Positions 42,266 through 50,261 of a stretch of 64,000 bases of DNA are shown in pieces. The position numbers and the translations under genes were made by a program. The stretch spans positions 62,001 to 126,000 of the forward strand of contig CAYFYA010000002.1 in assembly GCA_964347325.1 (NCBI GenBank), given 5' to 3'. Origin of the DNA: JAJISG01 sp964347325. Lineage in GTDB: Archaea; Thermoplasmatota; Thermoplasmata; RBG-16-68-12; JAJISG01. The stretch's first letter is position 1, and the number at the start of each line of letters is the position of its first letter. The notes beneath the pieces were generated by a model. The model worked only from the letters and a program-made list of their open reading frames with translations. It did no database searches and was not told the DNA's origin.

Positions 42266-42319
42266 GCTCCCCTGGGAGAAGGTCAAATGGGGGAGCCATG
42301 GAGGCCTTAGAGGGGCCTC
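42266..42319. repeat. Two adjacent hairpins in an intergenic region
   Basis: GCTCCCC/GGGGAGC (42266-42272 with 42290-42296) and GAGGCC/GGCCTC (42301-42306 with 42314-42319). They lie between the end of the 42390 gene and the PKD promoter. Could mark a processed 3' end or a small RNA; no run of T follows on either strand. Confidence 0.35.
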
Positions 42320-42389
42320 GATCTGAGACGGTCGCATGAGAAATCATCGCAGATGTCTTCCGCTGTGCTGGCCGAGTGAAGAAAGTGAC

Positions 42390-42746
42390 CTAGGGTGTTA
42401 CCCTTACCCAGATTTCGTCAGGAAGGGAGTCGTAGACCTCCTCTTCGCTCTTCTCCTCTTTCCTGTCGATGGCCCTCTCGATGGCCTGCACATCCAGCTC
42501 CCAGTAGAAGGACCTCCAGGCCCGCCCGCTGGGGAGTATCACTGTCTCCCAGAAGGTGTTCAAAAGGCCAGCGTCGTGGATCTGGTAGAACAGCTTCCTG
42601 TCCTCGGGGTCGATGGCGTTGTCGATGATTACGGTGTGGTAGCCGAAGTAGTTCAGGACGGTAAGAGCCGCTTCGCTGGCCTCCTGCGACTCGATCTTCA
42701 GTGCCCGCTCCAGAGCTTCCTGGAGTTTGTCGAGTGTGGTAGCCAT
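42390..42746 (-). CDS. Hypothetical protein, 118 residues
   Basis: Not a family I can name with confidence. N-terminal helix pair (TTLDKLQEALERALKIESQEASEAALTVLNYFGY), then HTVIIDNAIDPEDRKLFYQIHDAGLL, which looks like the helical N-half of archaeal winged-helix proteins, then TFWETVILPSGRAWRSFYWEL and an acidic C-terminal helix. ATG at 42746 is chosen because an AGATAAATAC box lies 29 bases upstream; GGAGGAG directly precedes it. Soluble. Single gene, with a small hairpin overlapping its stop codon. Confidence 0.7.
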   Translation of the reverse strand: MATTLDKLQEALERALKIESQEASEAALTVLNYFGYHTVIIDNAIDPEDRKLFYQIHDAGLLNTFWETVILPSGRAWRSFYWELDVQAIERAIDRKEEKSEEEVYDSLPDEIWVRVTP

Positions 42747-42935
42747 CTCCTCCTTCTCGCCCCTCAACGGGTATTTATCTGTTATCCCTACTATAAATAG
42801 CTATCCCTTAACCCTCGGTGAGAATAGGTGCGGAGGCTCCCGGCGAAGGATAGCGCAATGTGCCTAAACTTCTCATGGATGATTCTCGCCTCCCACCCTT
42901 AAAATATCCCTAAGGCGAAGCCAGATTGACTGACG

Positions 42936-43106
42936 ATGAAGCGGAAGAGCGACAAGACAATGGTGGATGTGAAGAAGAAGGGTGTCAGCATCGTTCATCT
43001 GAACGTCAGCTCCGGATACCTCACGTACATCGAGGACGAGAAGGACGATCCGCCAAAGGTGAAGAACGTCGTTCTGGAGAATAAGAAGGAAGAGGCGGAG
43101 GAGTGA
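42936..43106 (+). CDS. Small charged protein, 56 residues
   Basis: Open frame with good coding character: KRKSDKTMVDVKKKGVSIVH, LNVSSGYLTYIEDEKDDPP, VKNVVLENKKEEAEE. Basic N-terminus, a short beta-like centre and an acidic tail. No family recognised. A CTTAAAATAT box at 42897-42907 lies about 33 bases upstream. It is flanked by convergent and divergent genes with no overlap, so nothing else explains the frame. Confidence 0.55.
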   Translation: MKRKSDKTMVDVKKKGVSIVHLNVSSGYLTYIEDEKDDPPKVKNVVLENKKEEAEE

Positions 43107-43175
43107 GACGTCGGCCCCTCGGGTCTCTCATCCAAGCTTGCATACACTTGGTACTAGACAGCCTTCATGCGCGTT

Positions 43176-44267
43176 TCAGAGCAAGATTCGCCCCTTGTCC
43201 ACGATGACATTGTCATCGATGCTCAGGGTTGCATCCTCGAAGGACACTGGGAAGATGTAATCGCATTCGTTGGTGCCTCCCAGCCACTCGTTCTCGCCTA
43301 TGGCGATGGTCACGGCCCCCTCAACGATTTCGTTCTCCAGGAACCCAAAGGCAGTCCTGGGGTTCAGGCCCACGGTCAGGTAACCCAACTGAGCTGCCCC
43401 CCGGTCCCTCTTGTCCTTCCAGAGCCTGGTGAACAGGTCGAGATTCTTCTTGGCATCGACCTTCTCAATGCGACCATCGGTGAAATCCCAGGTCAGCCCT
43501 CGGATGAAGTCCCCCGCCAGGGGTATGTCCTGCGTCGTCACAATCCTGCCCTCGCCGCTCCCCTGTCTCAAGGCAACGCTCAGGCATCCTGAGGGCAGGG
43601 ACGAGAAGAATGTAGCCTTCTTGCCCGCGACTGGCCTCACCTCACCGGTGAAGATGATGGGGTCCGCCCCGTGGAGCTGGAAGGTGAACTCCGTCCCTCC
43701 GGGGGTCGTCAACCGTCCATCCTTCGCGCCCGCCATACGCTTGGTGAGGGCCACGCCGCTTTCCCGCAGGCGCGTGGTGTCTGCAGTCATAGACTCGAGG
43801 ACGGAGCGATACCACCTGTCGTAGTCGAATCCGTAGGTCTTCGCCCTGTCCTCGGTAACCGACCCAAGGGTGATGGTCACGGAAGGGATCGGCTCGTCCT
43901 CAAAGGGCTCGTAGGTGGCATCAGCCCCTGCGGTGTTGGCCCTCCATCTGTCAGCAGCAATGTCCCTCATGGCCGCGGGGTTCGCTGGGCCCGTGATGTA
44001 TACGGATGCCGTGACAGTTCGCCTGATGGACTGCTTGATCAGTGACGGCTCTCTCAACCAGCTCTCCGGGAGGTGCTTCAGGGCGTCAAACCAGATGTCG
44101 TCGGCCTCTACGCTGAGGGTGGTGTCCGCCCCGGCCCTTCGGGCCTCCTTAACGATCTCCTTCGCCAGCGGCATCGTGTGCTCCCACGTCTCCACCTGTA
44201 GGATGTCCTCTCCGCTGAGCTGAAGGATGTCTGTCACGACCCGGCTAGCAACCCGCTCTAGGTCCAT
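43176..44267 (-). CDS. M29 aminopeptidase-fold protein, metal site lost (paralogue 1)
   Basis: About 363 residues from ATG 44267, related to aminopeptidase T/AmpS (family M29, COG2309). The family layout is clear: N-terminal GEDILQVETWEHTMPLAKEI, middle LPSG block, and C-terminal GLNPRTAFGFLENEIVEGAVTIAIGENEWLGG. Yet the ligand positions differ: Glu of LPxGE is Cys (LPSGC), His of GTxHIA is Thr (VTIA), and the HxD block is CDY. It is thus unlikely to be an active metallopeptidase of this family. A paralogue with the same losses is at 48482-49576. Downstream of the ferritin-like gene on the same strand after 72 bases. Confidence 0.82.
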   Translation of the reverse strand: MDLERVASRVVTDILQLSGEDILQVETWEHTMPLAKEIVKEARRAGADTTLSVEADDIWFDALKHLPESWLREPSLIKQSIRRTVTASVYITGPANPAAMRDIAADRWRANTAGADATYEPFEDEPIPSVTITLGSVTEDRAKTYGFDYDRWYRSVLESMTADTTRLRESGVALTKRMAGAKDGRLTTPGGTEFTFQLHGADPIIFTGEVRPVAGKKATFFSSLPSGCLSVALRQGSGEGRIVTTQDIPLAGDFIRGLTWDFTDGRIEKVDAKKNLDLFTRLWKDKRDRGAAQLGYLTVGLNPRTAFGFLENEIVEGAVTIAIGENEWLGGTNECDYIFPVSFEDATLSIDDNVIVDKGRILL

Positions 44268-44339
44268 TTTCAGATCTCTCCCCCCGGTCCACAGGCATGT
44301 GGACTGCCTTAAGGGCGCGCTCAAGGTGGCTCGGATCGA

Positions 44340-44873
44340 TCAGAGCTTCTTTACCATCTTGAGGTCCTCGAGCATGGTCTCGAGGTCGTCCTCGTGCTCC
44401 ACCTCGTCCTCGAGGATCTCCCGGACCATATGTGCCGTCACCGGATCGGCCTTTTCCACCTTGTCGTAGAGGTCCTTGTAGTATGTGATGGCGCACTCCT
44501 CTCCGTCGACGTTCTGCTTCAGAATTGCAGTCACAGACGGGTCTTCGGGCGTGTCATAGCCGCACTTGCCAAACTTGTACCAGTCTCTGGGCTCGAGGAT
44601 CGGTGTCCCTCCTAGCTGCATGATCCTGTCCGCGATCATCCCCGCGTGCTTGATCTCGTCCGCCGCGTGCTCCATCAACTCGGCGGCCACAGCTCCCCTC
44701 ATTGGGCCCCTAACTACTTTCGCCCCAACCCAATATTGATAGTAGGCCAGCCACTCATCTGACAGCGCTGTGTTGAGCATTTCGATGAGCTTGCCTATAT
44801 CCATCTTGATGATCTCTCTTCCCACTCTGCCCATTCTCCTTCCTCCATCACCATCGGCGGTGACTTCAGCCAT
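44340..44873 (-). CDS. Ferritin-like / Dps-like protein
   Basis: 177 residues, four-helix bundle of the archaeal DPS-like (DPSL) group that oxidises and stores iron and protects against peroxide. Diiron-type residues occur in DEWLAYYQYW, MEHAADEIKHA, GEECAITYY and LEDEVEHEDDL. The KCGYDTPEDP segment between helices, with Cys, fits the thioferritin/DPSL type. The N-terminus is uncertain; the ATG at 44873 has GGAGG ten bases upstream and a TAAATAG box near 44908. Other ATGs occur at codons 14 and 24; the last matches the usual family start. Possible operon with the M29-fold gene. Confidence 0.88.
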   Translation of the reverse strand: MAEVTADGDGGRRMGRVGREIIKMDIGKLIEMLNTALSDEWLAYYQYWVGAKVVRGPMRGAVAAELMEHAADEIKHAGMIADRIMQLGGTPILEPRDWYKFGKCGYDTPEDPSVTAILKQNVDGEECAITYYKDLYDKVEKADPVTAHMVREILEDEVEHEDDLETMLEDLKMVKKL

Positions 44874-44927
44874 TAACCCCGCTCGCCTCCTTTAACCCTT
44901 GTCTATTTACTCTTCTGGCGTCGCGGT

Positions 44928-45809
44928 TTAGATGTCTTGTTTCCGAAAGTGCCAGGAGGTGATGACTAGTGGTATGACGGCCCACAGCAGCATCGAGACG
45001 GCGGTCGTCGTCACCGTCACAAAGGAGGGCATGACGTAGGAGTACCCGAAGACTCCTGTGATGCCGAAGACTCGTGTCGCGAAGAAGCTGAACGCGTCGC
45101 CAGGATTCGCCATTGCTGCAACGTAGAACCAGTCTGGGAACGTGATGGGCTCGCCAGGGAGCAGGCTGAAGCTGCCGCCCAGGGCGACATGGATTCCGGT
45201 CAGAAGGAGGTCGAAGATGACGGCCATCAAGAACCATATGAAGACCGCGAGGCCCACGGCAGTACTGCGGCGCTTCGAGAAGGTTGAGAGCAAGAGGCCC
45301 ACGCTCAGGAATGACATAGCGAGAAGCACCGTCCCGCCGAGGAAGGTCAGGAATTCCCGCCACCCTTCAGTGCCGACTGAACCCATTATCACAAGCCCAG
45401 CGATACCAAGCCCCGCCAGGATTGACGCCGTGATTACAGCCGCCAACCCGATGAACTTCCCCAGTATTGTCTCGAGACGCGTAATGGGCATGGAGAGTAG
45501 CAGCTGGATAGACCCTCGCTCCCTTTCACCAACCAGGGCGCCGTAGCTGAGCATGAGTCCAAGAATTGGGACTAGGAAGATGCTTATGCTTAACATCCCA
45601 AGAGTAGTCTCAAAGAGGTCCTGGAAGCCCGTCCCACCGCCAGTTTGGGTGGCTCCGAAGTAGGACATGACAAGGGCAAAAACGATGAAGATAGCCGACA
45701 GGGCCAGGATCCACCTATTCCTCACGTTGTCCAGAAACTCCTTCTTCACGACAACCCACACTGAGCCGAGGTGGAATCCCTTCCCTCTTTTTGCCGTCTG
45801 TGCCATCAC
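44928..45809 (-). CDS. ABC-2 type transporter permease
   Basis: 293 residues with six hydrophobic segments: one near 30, then pairs near 95-115, 130-155, 165-190, 200-225 and a last helix near 270. The order matches ABC-2 exporters of the NosY/multidrug type, including the VGERERGSIQLLLSMPITRLE loop after helix 2, and an extracellular loop between the fifth and last helices. The start overlaps the ATPase gene by four bases. It forms the channel for the neighbouring ATPase; substrate unknown. Confidence 0.92.
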   Translation of the reverse strand: MMAQTAKRGKGFHLGSVWVVVKKEFLDNVRNRWILALSAIFIVFALVMSYFGATQTGGGTGFQDLFETTLGMLSISIFLVPILGLMLSYGALVGERERGSIQLLLSMPITRLETILGKFIGLAAVITASILAGLGIAGLVIMGSVGTEGWREFLTFLGGTVLLAMSFLSVGLLLSTFSKRRSTAVGLAVFIWFLMAVIFDLLLTGIHVALGGSFSLLPGEPITFPDWFYVAAMANPGDAFSFFATRVFGITGVFGYSYVMPSFVTVTTTAVSMLLWAVIPLVITSWHFRKQDI

Positions 45810-46735
45810 ACCTCTCTCCTGGAATCCTCTGTGTAACGAAGGAAGACCTCCTCTAGGGAGGGATCCTCAGTGTGAAAGTCGCTTACCTGGATGCCAGCTT
45901 TCTCGAGTTGGGAGAGGACTCTCGGTCGGGTCCGAGGTTCACAGATGACTATGAGCTCTGTTTCCGTGGTTCGCGTCTCCTCCACGCCTTCTAGGCTCTT
46001 CAGCGCCTCCTCTGCTACTACGGGGTCGACATCCAAGGAGATCCTGAGGCGAGGCCGGATAGCCAGCCTCGTGCCGAGGTTCTGTACAGTATCCTCAGCA
46101 AGGAGTTTTCCTTTGTTGAGGATTCCCACGCGGGTCGCGAGTTCCTGCACTTCGCTGAGGATATGCGACGAGAAGAAGACGGTAGCACCATCGCTGTTCG
46201 CTTCCCTTATGCGATCCTTGACCGCCCTAGTCCAGTTAGGATCAAGCCCCGCCGTCGGCTCGTCGAGTAATAAGAGCTGTGGCTTTCCCATGAGCGCTTG
46301 AGCCACGCCCAGGAGCTGTATCATTCCCTTCGAGAATGTCCTGACCTTCTTGTCGGCAAACCGCCTTAGGCCCACAGATTCCAGGAGGTCAGGAAGCCCA
46401 CCCTTGTCTACGCCCTTCAGACTTGCGAAGAAATCTAGGTTCTGGAGCGCGGTCAGGTTCTCATAGAAGGCTACGATTTCAGGTAGATATCCAGTGAGTC
46501 TCTTGATCTCGTGGGGCCTGGCCGAGAGATCCATTCCATCGATCAGAACTTGTCCGTGGTCGGGGTAGGTCAGGCCAAGGATAATCTTGAGGGTCGTCGT
46601 CTTTCCAGCGCCGTTGGGACCGAGGAACCCGTAGAGTTCGCCACGCTTAACGTCCAAGCTGACTGCGTCGACGGCCTTCAACTGCCCGAAGGATTTCGAG
46701 ATGTCCCGTAGGGACAGGACAGCGTTGGACGCCAC
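45806..46735 (-). CDS. ABC transporter ATP-binding protein
   Basis: 309 residues. Walker A GPNGAGKTTT (about 40-49), Q-loop YLPEIVAFYENLTA, signature FSKGM (the usual LSGGQ is reduced here), Walker B LLLLDEPTAGLD and switch His in FFSSHIL. A C-terminal regulatory domain of about 90 residues follows, as in DrrA/NosF-type ATPases that work with ABC-2 permeases. The ATGA overlap with the permease indicates coupled translation of a two-gene exporter. No substrate-binding protein is nearby. Confidence 0.95.
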   Translation of the reverse strand: MASNAVLSLRDISKSFGQLKAVDAVSLDVKRGELYGFLGPNGAGKTTTLKIILGLTYPDHGQVLIDGMDLSARPHEIKRLTGYLPEIVAFYENLTALQNLDFFASLKGVDKGGLPDLLESVGLRRFADKKVRTFSKGMIQLLGVAQALMGKPQLLLLDEPTAGLDPNWTRAVKDRIREANSDGATVFFSSHILSEVQELATRVGILNKGKLLAEDTVQNLGTRLAIRPRLRISLDVDPVVAEEALKSLEGVEETRTTETELIVICEPRTRPRVLSQLEKAGIQVSDFHTEDPSLEEVFLRYTEDSRREV

Positions 46736-46772
46736 TCGTGAACGAGTAGGAGCGGCTATTTAACGATTCCAC

Positions 46773-47801
46773 TCACAAGGCGACTTCAAGGAGACGGAAG
46801 ACGTCATCGATTCTGTTGGCGATGGTGACGGTATCACCACCGGCGAAGAGCAGACCGACAATCTTGGGCTCACCATTCTCAACGGTACAGATGGCGCTCC
46901 CAGAATCTCCAGGGGCAGAGAACTGGCCATCAGTAACAATCACCTGGTCCTCGAAGGTGGCCGTCCTTCCAGCCCCGTAGCTGACCCGCACAGTGGCATT
47001 CAGGTTGGCGACCCGTCCGACGGTGGTTCCGGTAGTTCTTCCGGATTTCGTGACCTCCATGCCGATGGCGGCGACTTCCGTGTTCACGGGTGCACCGAGG
47101 TCGATAATCTCCGGTTTGATGTCCGCTGCGTCGGAGGGAAGTCCCAGGGCCGCGTCCACCAGGTTGGGCGATGCGGAGGGCACCACTGGGGCGAACCTAC
47201 TCCTCCTTCCTAGGTGCCGTGATATGTAGTTCAAGCCTCCGGCAATCATCTGGGCGATGGGACACGTGCTGGGTCCGTTCTCAAAGGCCAGCGGGACGAA
47301 TCTCAATAGAGAAGCGATGGTGTCGTCCCGGGTACCACCATCGAACGCACCAGGCTGTAGAATCATGTCTCCCGGGCTGGCGTCGTTGCTATTCGCGAGG
47401 ACGTGGTTGTTTGAGAGGATCAACTGCCGGCCGTCGGCGTCCCGCACGACGCAGCCAAAGGTCCCGGCCGTCACGTTCACATGCCCGATGGACATGCCGG
47501 GTGGACAGGGGCGAACCCTCACCGTCCTGGAGTAGGCGACGATCTCCCCTGTCTCGATTACGTCGGTCTTCACGTCATCGACGGTCTCGGGTATGGTCTC
47601 ATCCTCATCCAACGAGGTGAGGGGTTCCTTCTTCTTGACGAAGACAGTGACACAGAGTTCGTCCCTCTCCTCACCGCCGACGATCTTCTTTCCAATGGCG
47701 ACGCCGACGACGTTCTTCTTCGCCAGAAGCCTATCCTTGTGGCGACGAAGCGCGCTCTCACAGGCATCCATCTCCTTCTTGGGCTCTCCCTTCGGTTGCA
47801 T
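46773..47801 (-). CDS. Trypsin-fold serine protease (Nal1-like/S1-type)
   Basis: 342 residues without a signal peptide. N-terminal 95 residues: a charged helix then NVVGVAIGKKIVGGEERDELCVTVFVKKK, a small alpha/beta domain. The protease domain has LSNNHVLANSN (catalytic His), NLVDAALG (Asp) and APGDSGSAI (Ser, near 308), plus KSGRTTGTT. This layout is known from bacterial and archaeal proteins of the Nal1-like class. GGAGG lies seven bases before the ATG at 47801. Likely cytoplasmic; the substrate is unknown. All triad residues are present, so it is probably active. Confidence 0.85.
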   Translation of the reverse strand: MQPKGEPKKEMDACESALRRHKDRLLAKKNVVGVAIGKKIVGGEERDELCVTVFVKKKEPLTSLDEDETIPETVDDVKTDVIETGEIVAYSRTVRVRPCPPGMSIGHVNVTAGTFGCVVRDADGRQLILSNNHVLANSNDASPGDMILQPGAFDGGTRDDTIASLLRFVPLAFENGPSTCPIAQMIAGGLNYISRHLGRRSRFAPVVPSASPNLVDAALGLPSDAADIKPEIIDLGAPVNTEVAAIGMEVTKSGRTTGTTVGRVANLNATVRVSYGAGRTATFEDQVIVTDGQFSAPGDSGSAICTVENGEPKIVGLLFAGGDTVTIANRIDDVFRLLEVAL

Positions 47802-47948
47802 CTAGCTCCTCCAGTCCTGGGAACGCCTCGAGCTACCTTGTGTCCTCTCGACTACGGCGCCCCGGCTCTTATGGGTTTGCATGCCGGAGGCAGGCATCCA
47901 GATTCCGTGTCCGACGCGGAGGTAAGGCTCCACAAATCGGCCGAGCGG

Positions 47949-48332
47949 CTATCTCGCGGTGAAGGTCCCGGCGGTAAGGGGGAGTAAGGAGCCAGATGAA
48001 CTTCCCAACTTTTTCTCTCTGGTGCGAGCGTCCCCTATCTCTCGCAGCAGTACGGCCTCTCCTGGATCCGAGGTGAAGACCTGCCCGGCTTCCTCGTTGA
48101 GGCGAATCCAGGCCTCGTCGTGCTTACGCAACGCGTCGAAACACATGTACTGCTAAGATTCCGAGAACCGGGCCAAGTGGAAGCGGCCAAATCCAAGGAC
48201 GTAGGCGTAGGTCCCGCGATACCTCCAGCTCAGAGGCGCATGATCCTCCAGTGCCTTCTCGTTCTTCTTCACCCACTACTGGAAGTCCTCCATTCGACCC
48301 TCCTTTACGTTTCCGCTCTGCAACCAGATCAC
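47949..48332 (-). pseudogene. Gene interrupted by two in-frame TAG codons
   Basis: One minus-strand frame reads coherently through two ambers: GTG (48332) IWLQSGNVKEGRMEDFQ, TAG (48276-48278), WVKKNEKALEDHAP, SWRYRGTYAYVLGFGRFHLARFSES, TAG (48153-48155), QYMCFDALRKHDEAWIRLNEEAG, FTSDPGEAVLLREIGDART. This looks like a compact ferredoxin-like (dabb/NIPSNAP-like) protein of about 100 residues. A near-perfect ribosome site (GGAGGTGATC) ends three bases before the GTG. After GDART the frame is not family-like and ends at a third TAG (47949). Most likely a recent pseudogene; amber read-through is the alternative. Confidence 0.6.
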
Positions 48333-48481
48333 TCTGATCACCTCCTCCCCACGTCGGGGCCTTGGTCACTTAGATGCGCCCCTCCCTGGCGTCGGACCGG
48401 TCAGGCCGACTTTCCGTATGAACTCTCTCAGAAGCGTTACCTTCATGCCCGGCCGAGAGATGGGCCCTTGGAGGATTGCGT

Positions 48482-49576
48482 GTGACATCAATGGAGGAGA
48501 GCATAGCATCTCGAGTCGTGAAGGAGTGCCTTGGCATTGGAAAGGGGGATGTCGTGATCATCACAACCTACCCTCACACGATCACCTTGGCGAACGCCAT
48601 CTCCATGGAGTGCTACCGACAGGATGCAGACCCGCTAACCGTGTTGGACACCGATGAGGTCTTCTATGGGCACATGGACGTTCTCTCCGAGAAGAGTCTC
48701 GCCACCACATCCGCCCACTGTCTCGGCCTGGCTGACTACGTGAAGTACTACATCTGGTTGGGAGGCCCTGAGGACCCCTCCCGGATGAAGGAGGTTCCTG
48801 AGAGCAAGTTCTCGGCCCTGTTTGAGGGCGAGAAGGCTCACTGGGACAAGAGTCTGAAGATGAAGCATCTGTCTGCTGGTCTGGCCATCGGCCAGGTGAC
48901 TCCCCAACGGGCACGGACCTACGGGTTTGATTACGACGCTTGGAAGGCGATGGTGGAAGCTTCCATGGCCGTGAGCCCTGCGCAGCTCTCTGAGGCCGGA
49001 GCGAGGCTTGAGCCGTCGTTGAGTGGGAAGGGCACCGTCAGGGTGACTGCACCCAACGGGACGGACCTCACCTTCCGCCTTGGGGGTAGGACGCCACAGA
49101 TCTCCGATGGCATCCTGGACAAGGCCGACATCGAACGGGGATCCCTCGGAGTTGGACTACCGGCGGGTACCATAGATGTCTCGGTAATGGAGGACAGTGC
49201 CGATGGTACCGTCATCTTCGACATCCCAGTCCCTCAGGTCGGGGTGCTCATAAAGGACATGAAGTGGGTCTTCGACAACGGCAGGCTCGCGGAGATCTCT
49301 GCCGGGGAACACGCGAAGGCCTTGAAGGCCCTCTACGAGGGCGCCAGCGGAGACAAAGACAGGCTGGGGGGATTGGGGATCGGTCTGAACCCCCAGGCGG
49401 AGACGGGCTTTCTGTCCAATGAGATTTCTCAAGGGGCCGTGAGCCTGTTCATCGGAGACAATCGTGAGCTTGGCGGGAAGAACGAGAGCGACTGGGGCTT
49501 CCAGGGGACTCTGGGTAACGCGACTCTCGAGATTGACGGCAAGACGCTCGTGATGGAGGGGAAGCTAGCCATCTGA
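48482..49576 (+). CDS. M29 aminopeptidase-fold protein, metal site lost (paralogue 2)
   Basis: About 364 residues. Same layout as the protein at 43176-44267: GKGDVVIITTYPHTITLANAI, LGVGLPAGTIDV, and GLNPQAETGFLSNEISQGAVSLFIGDNRELGG. The family Glu is Thr (LPAGT), the HIA His is Ser-Leu, and HxD is SDW, so all expected ligands but possibly one are gone. GTG 48482 is chosen for GGAGGA six bases upstream; ATG 48491 is the alternative. It is transcribed divergently from the broken gene. Two independent copies with the same loss suggest a conserved non-peptidase role. Confidence 0.82.
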   Translation: MTSMEESIASRVVKECLGIGKGDVVIITTYPHTITLANAISMECYRQDADPLTVLDTDEVFYGHMDVLSEKSLATTSAHCLGLADYVKYYIWLGGPEDPSRMKEVPESKFSALFEGEKAHWDKSLKMKHLSAGLAIGQVTPQRARTYGFDYDAWKAMVEASMAVSPAQLSEAGARLEPSLSGKGTVRVTAPNGTDLTFRLGGRTPQISDGILDKADIERGSLGVGLPAGTIDVSVMEDSADGTVIFDIPVPQVGVLIKDMKWVFDNGRLAEISAGEHAKALKALYEGASGDKDRLGGLGIGLNPQAETGFLSNEISQGAVSLFIGDNRELGGKNESDWGFQGTLGNATLEIDGKTLVMEGKLAI

Positions 49577-49656
49577 GGACCTCACAGTTCCGACGGACTC
49601 GGCTCCAAGGGCTGAGGACACAGAAAAGCCTTTGAATAGGAGGGGCATTCCCCCCC

Positions 49657-50214
49657 ATGCCTACCATACGCGACGCTAAGATGCTTGGTGGAATTGGAGC
49701 CATTCTGCTCTTCATTCCGTTCGTGAGCATAGTCGGCTACATCCTGATTCTCGTCGCGATGAAGTACATGTCTGATGTCACGAGGGACCGCTCGATCTGG
49801 GACAACTCTTTGTACGCCGTCATACTGGTCATCGTAGGTGCGGTTGTTGGGCTGATGTTCATCTTCCTCCCCTTGATAGGTCTGGGGATATTCGACATCG
49901 GGGTCAGCCCGCTCGATCCCTTTGCCTACTACGCCTCGGCTGTCGTCCTCATCGGTCTCGCAGTCACGTGGGTCTTCTCCCTTATAGGGGCCATCTTCTG
50001 GAGAAGAGCGCTGGATTCTTCAGCGGCTCACACCCAAGTGACCTTGTTCGGCACCGCTGGTCTCCTCTACCTCCTCGGAGCAGTCCTGGTCATTGTCATC
50101 GTCGGCATCTTCCTGGTATTCGTAGCTAACATCCTTCTGGTCGTCGCGTTCTTCACGCTGCCAGACGAGCTACCAGGATCACCTGGGATGGAGATGGCTC
50201 CGCCGCCAGCCTAG
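49657..50214 (+). CDS. DUF996-type membrane protein
   Basis: 185 residues with four to five transmembrane helices (about 10-35, 52-85, 88-115, 130-168). The start DAKMLGGIGAILLFIPFVSIVGYILILVAMKYMSD matches DUF996, an archaeal membrane family of unknown function. The C-terminal tail is short, Pro-rich and ends in MAPPPA. A TTTGAATAG box lies upstream, about 22 bases from the ATG. Confidence 0.8.
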   Translation: MPTIRDAKMLGGIGAILLFIPFVSIVGYILILVAMKYMSDVTRDRSIWDNSLYAVILVIVGAVVGLMFIFLPLIGLGIFDIGVSPLDPFAYYASAVVLIGLAVTWVFSLIGAIFWRRALDSSAAHTQVTLFGTAGLLYLLGAVLVIVIVGIFLVFVANILLVVAFFTLPDELPGSPGMEMAPPPA

Positions 50215-50261
50215 GCGGAGGGCAGGCAATCCACTCGGGACACGTGCGAGGAGAGGGATTC

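Noticed and set aside
47949..48332. Pyrrolysine-containing protein
   Set aside because: TAG is a frequent ordinary stop in this window, the TAG sites do not look functionally special, and no pyl gene is present; kept only as an alternative to a pseudogene.
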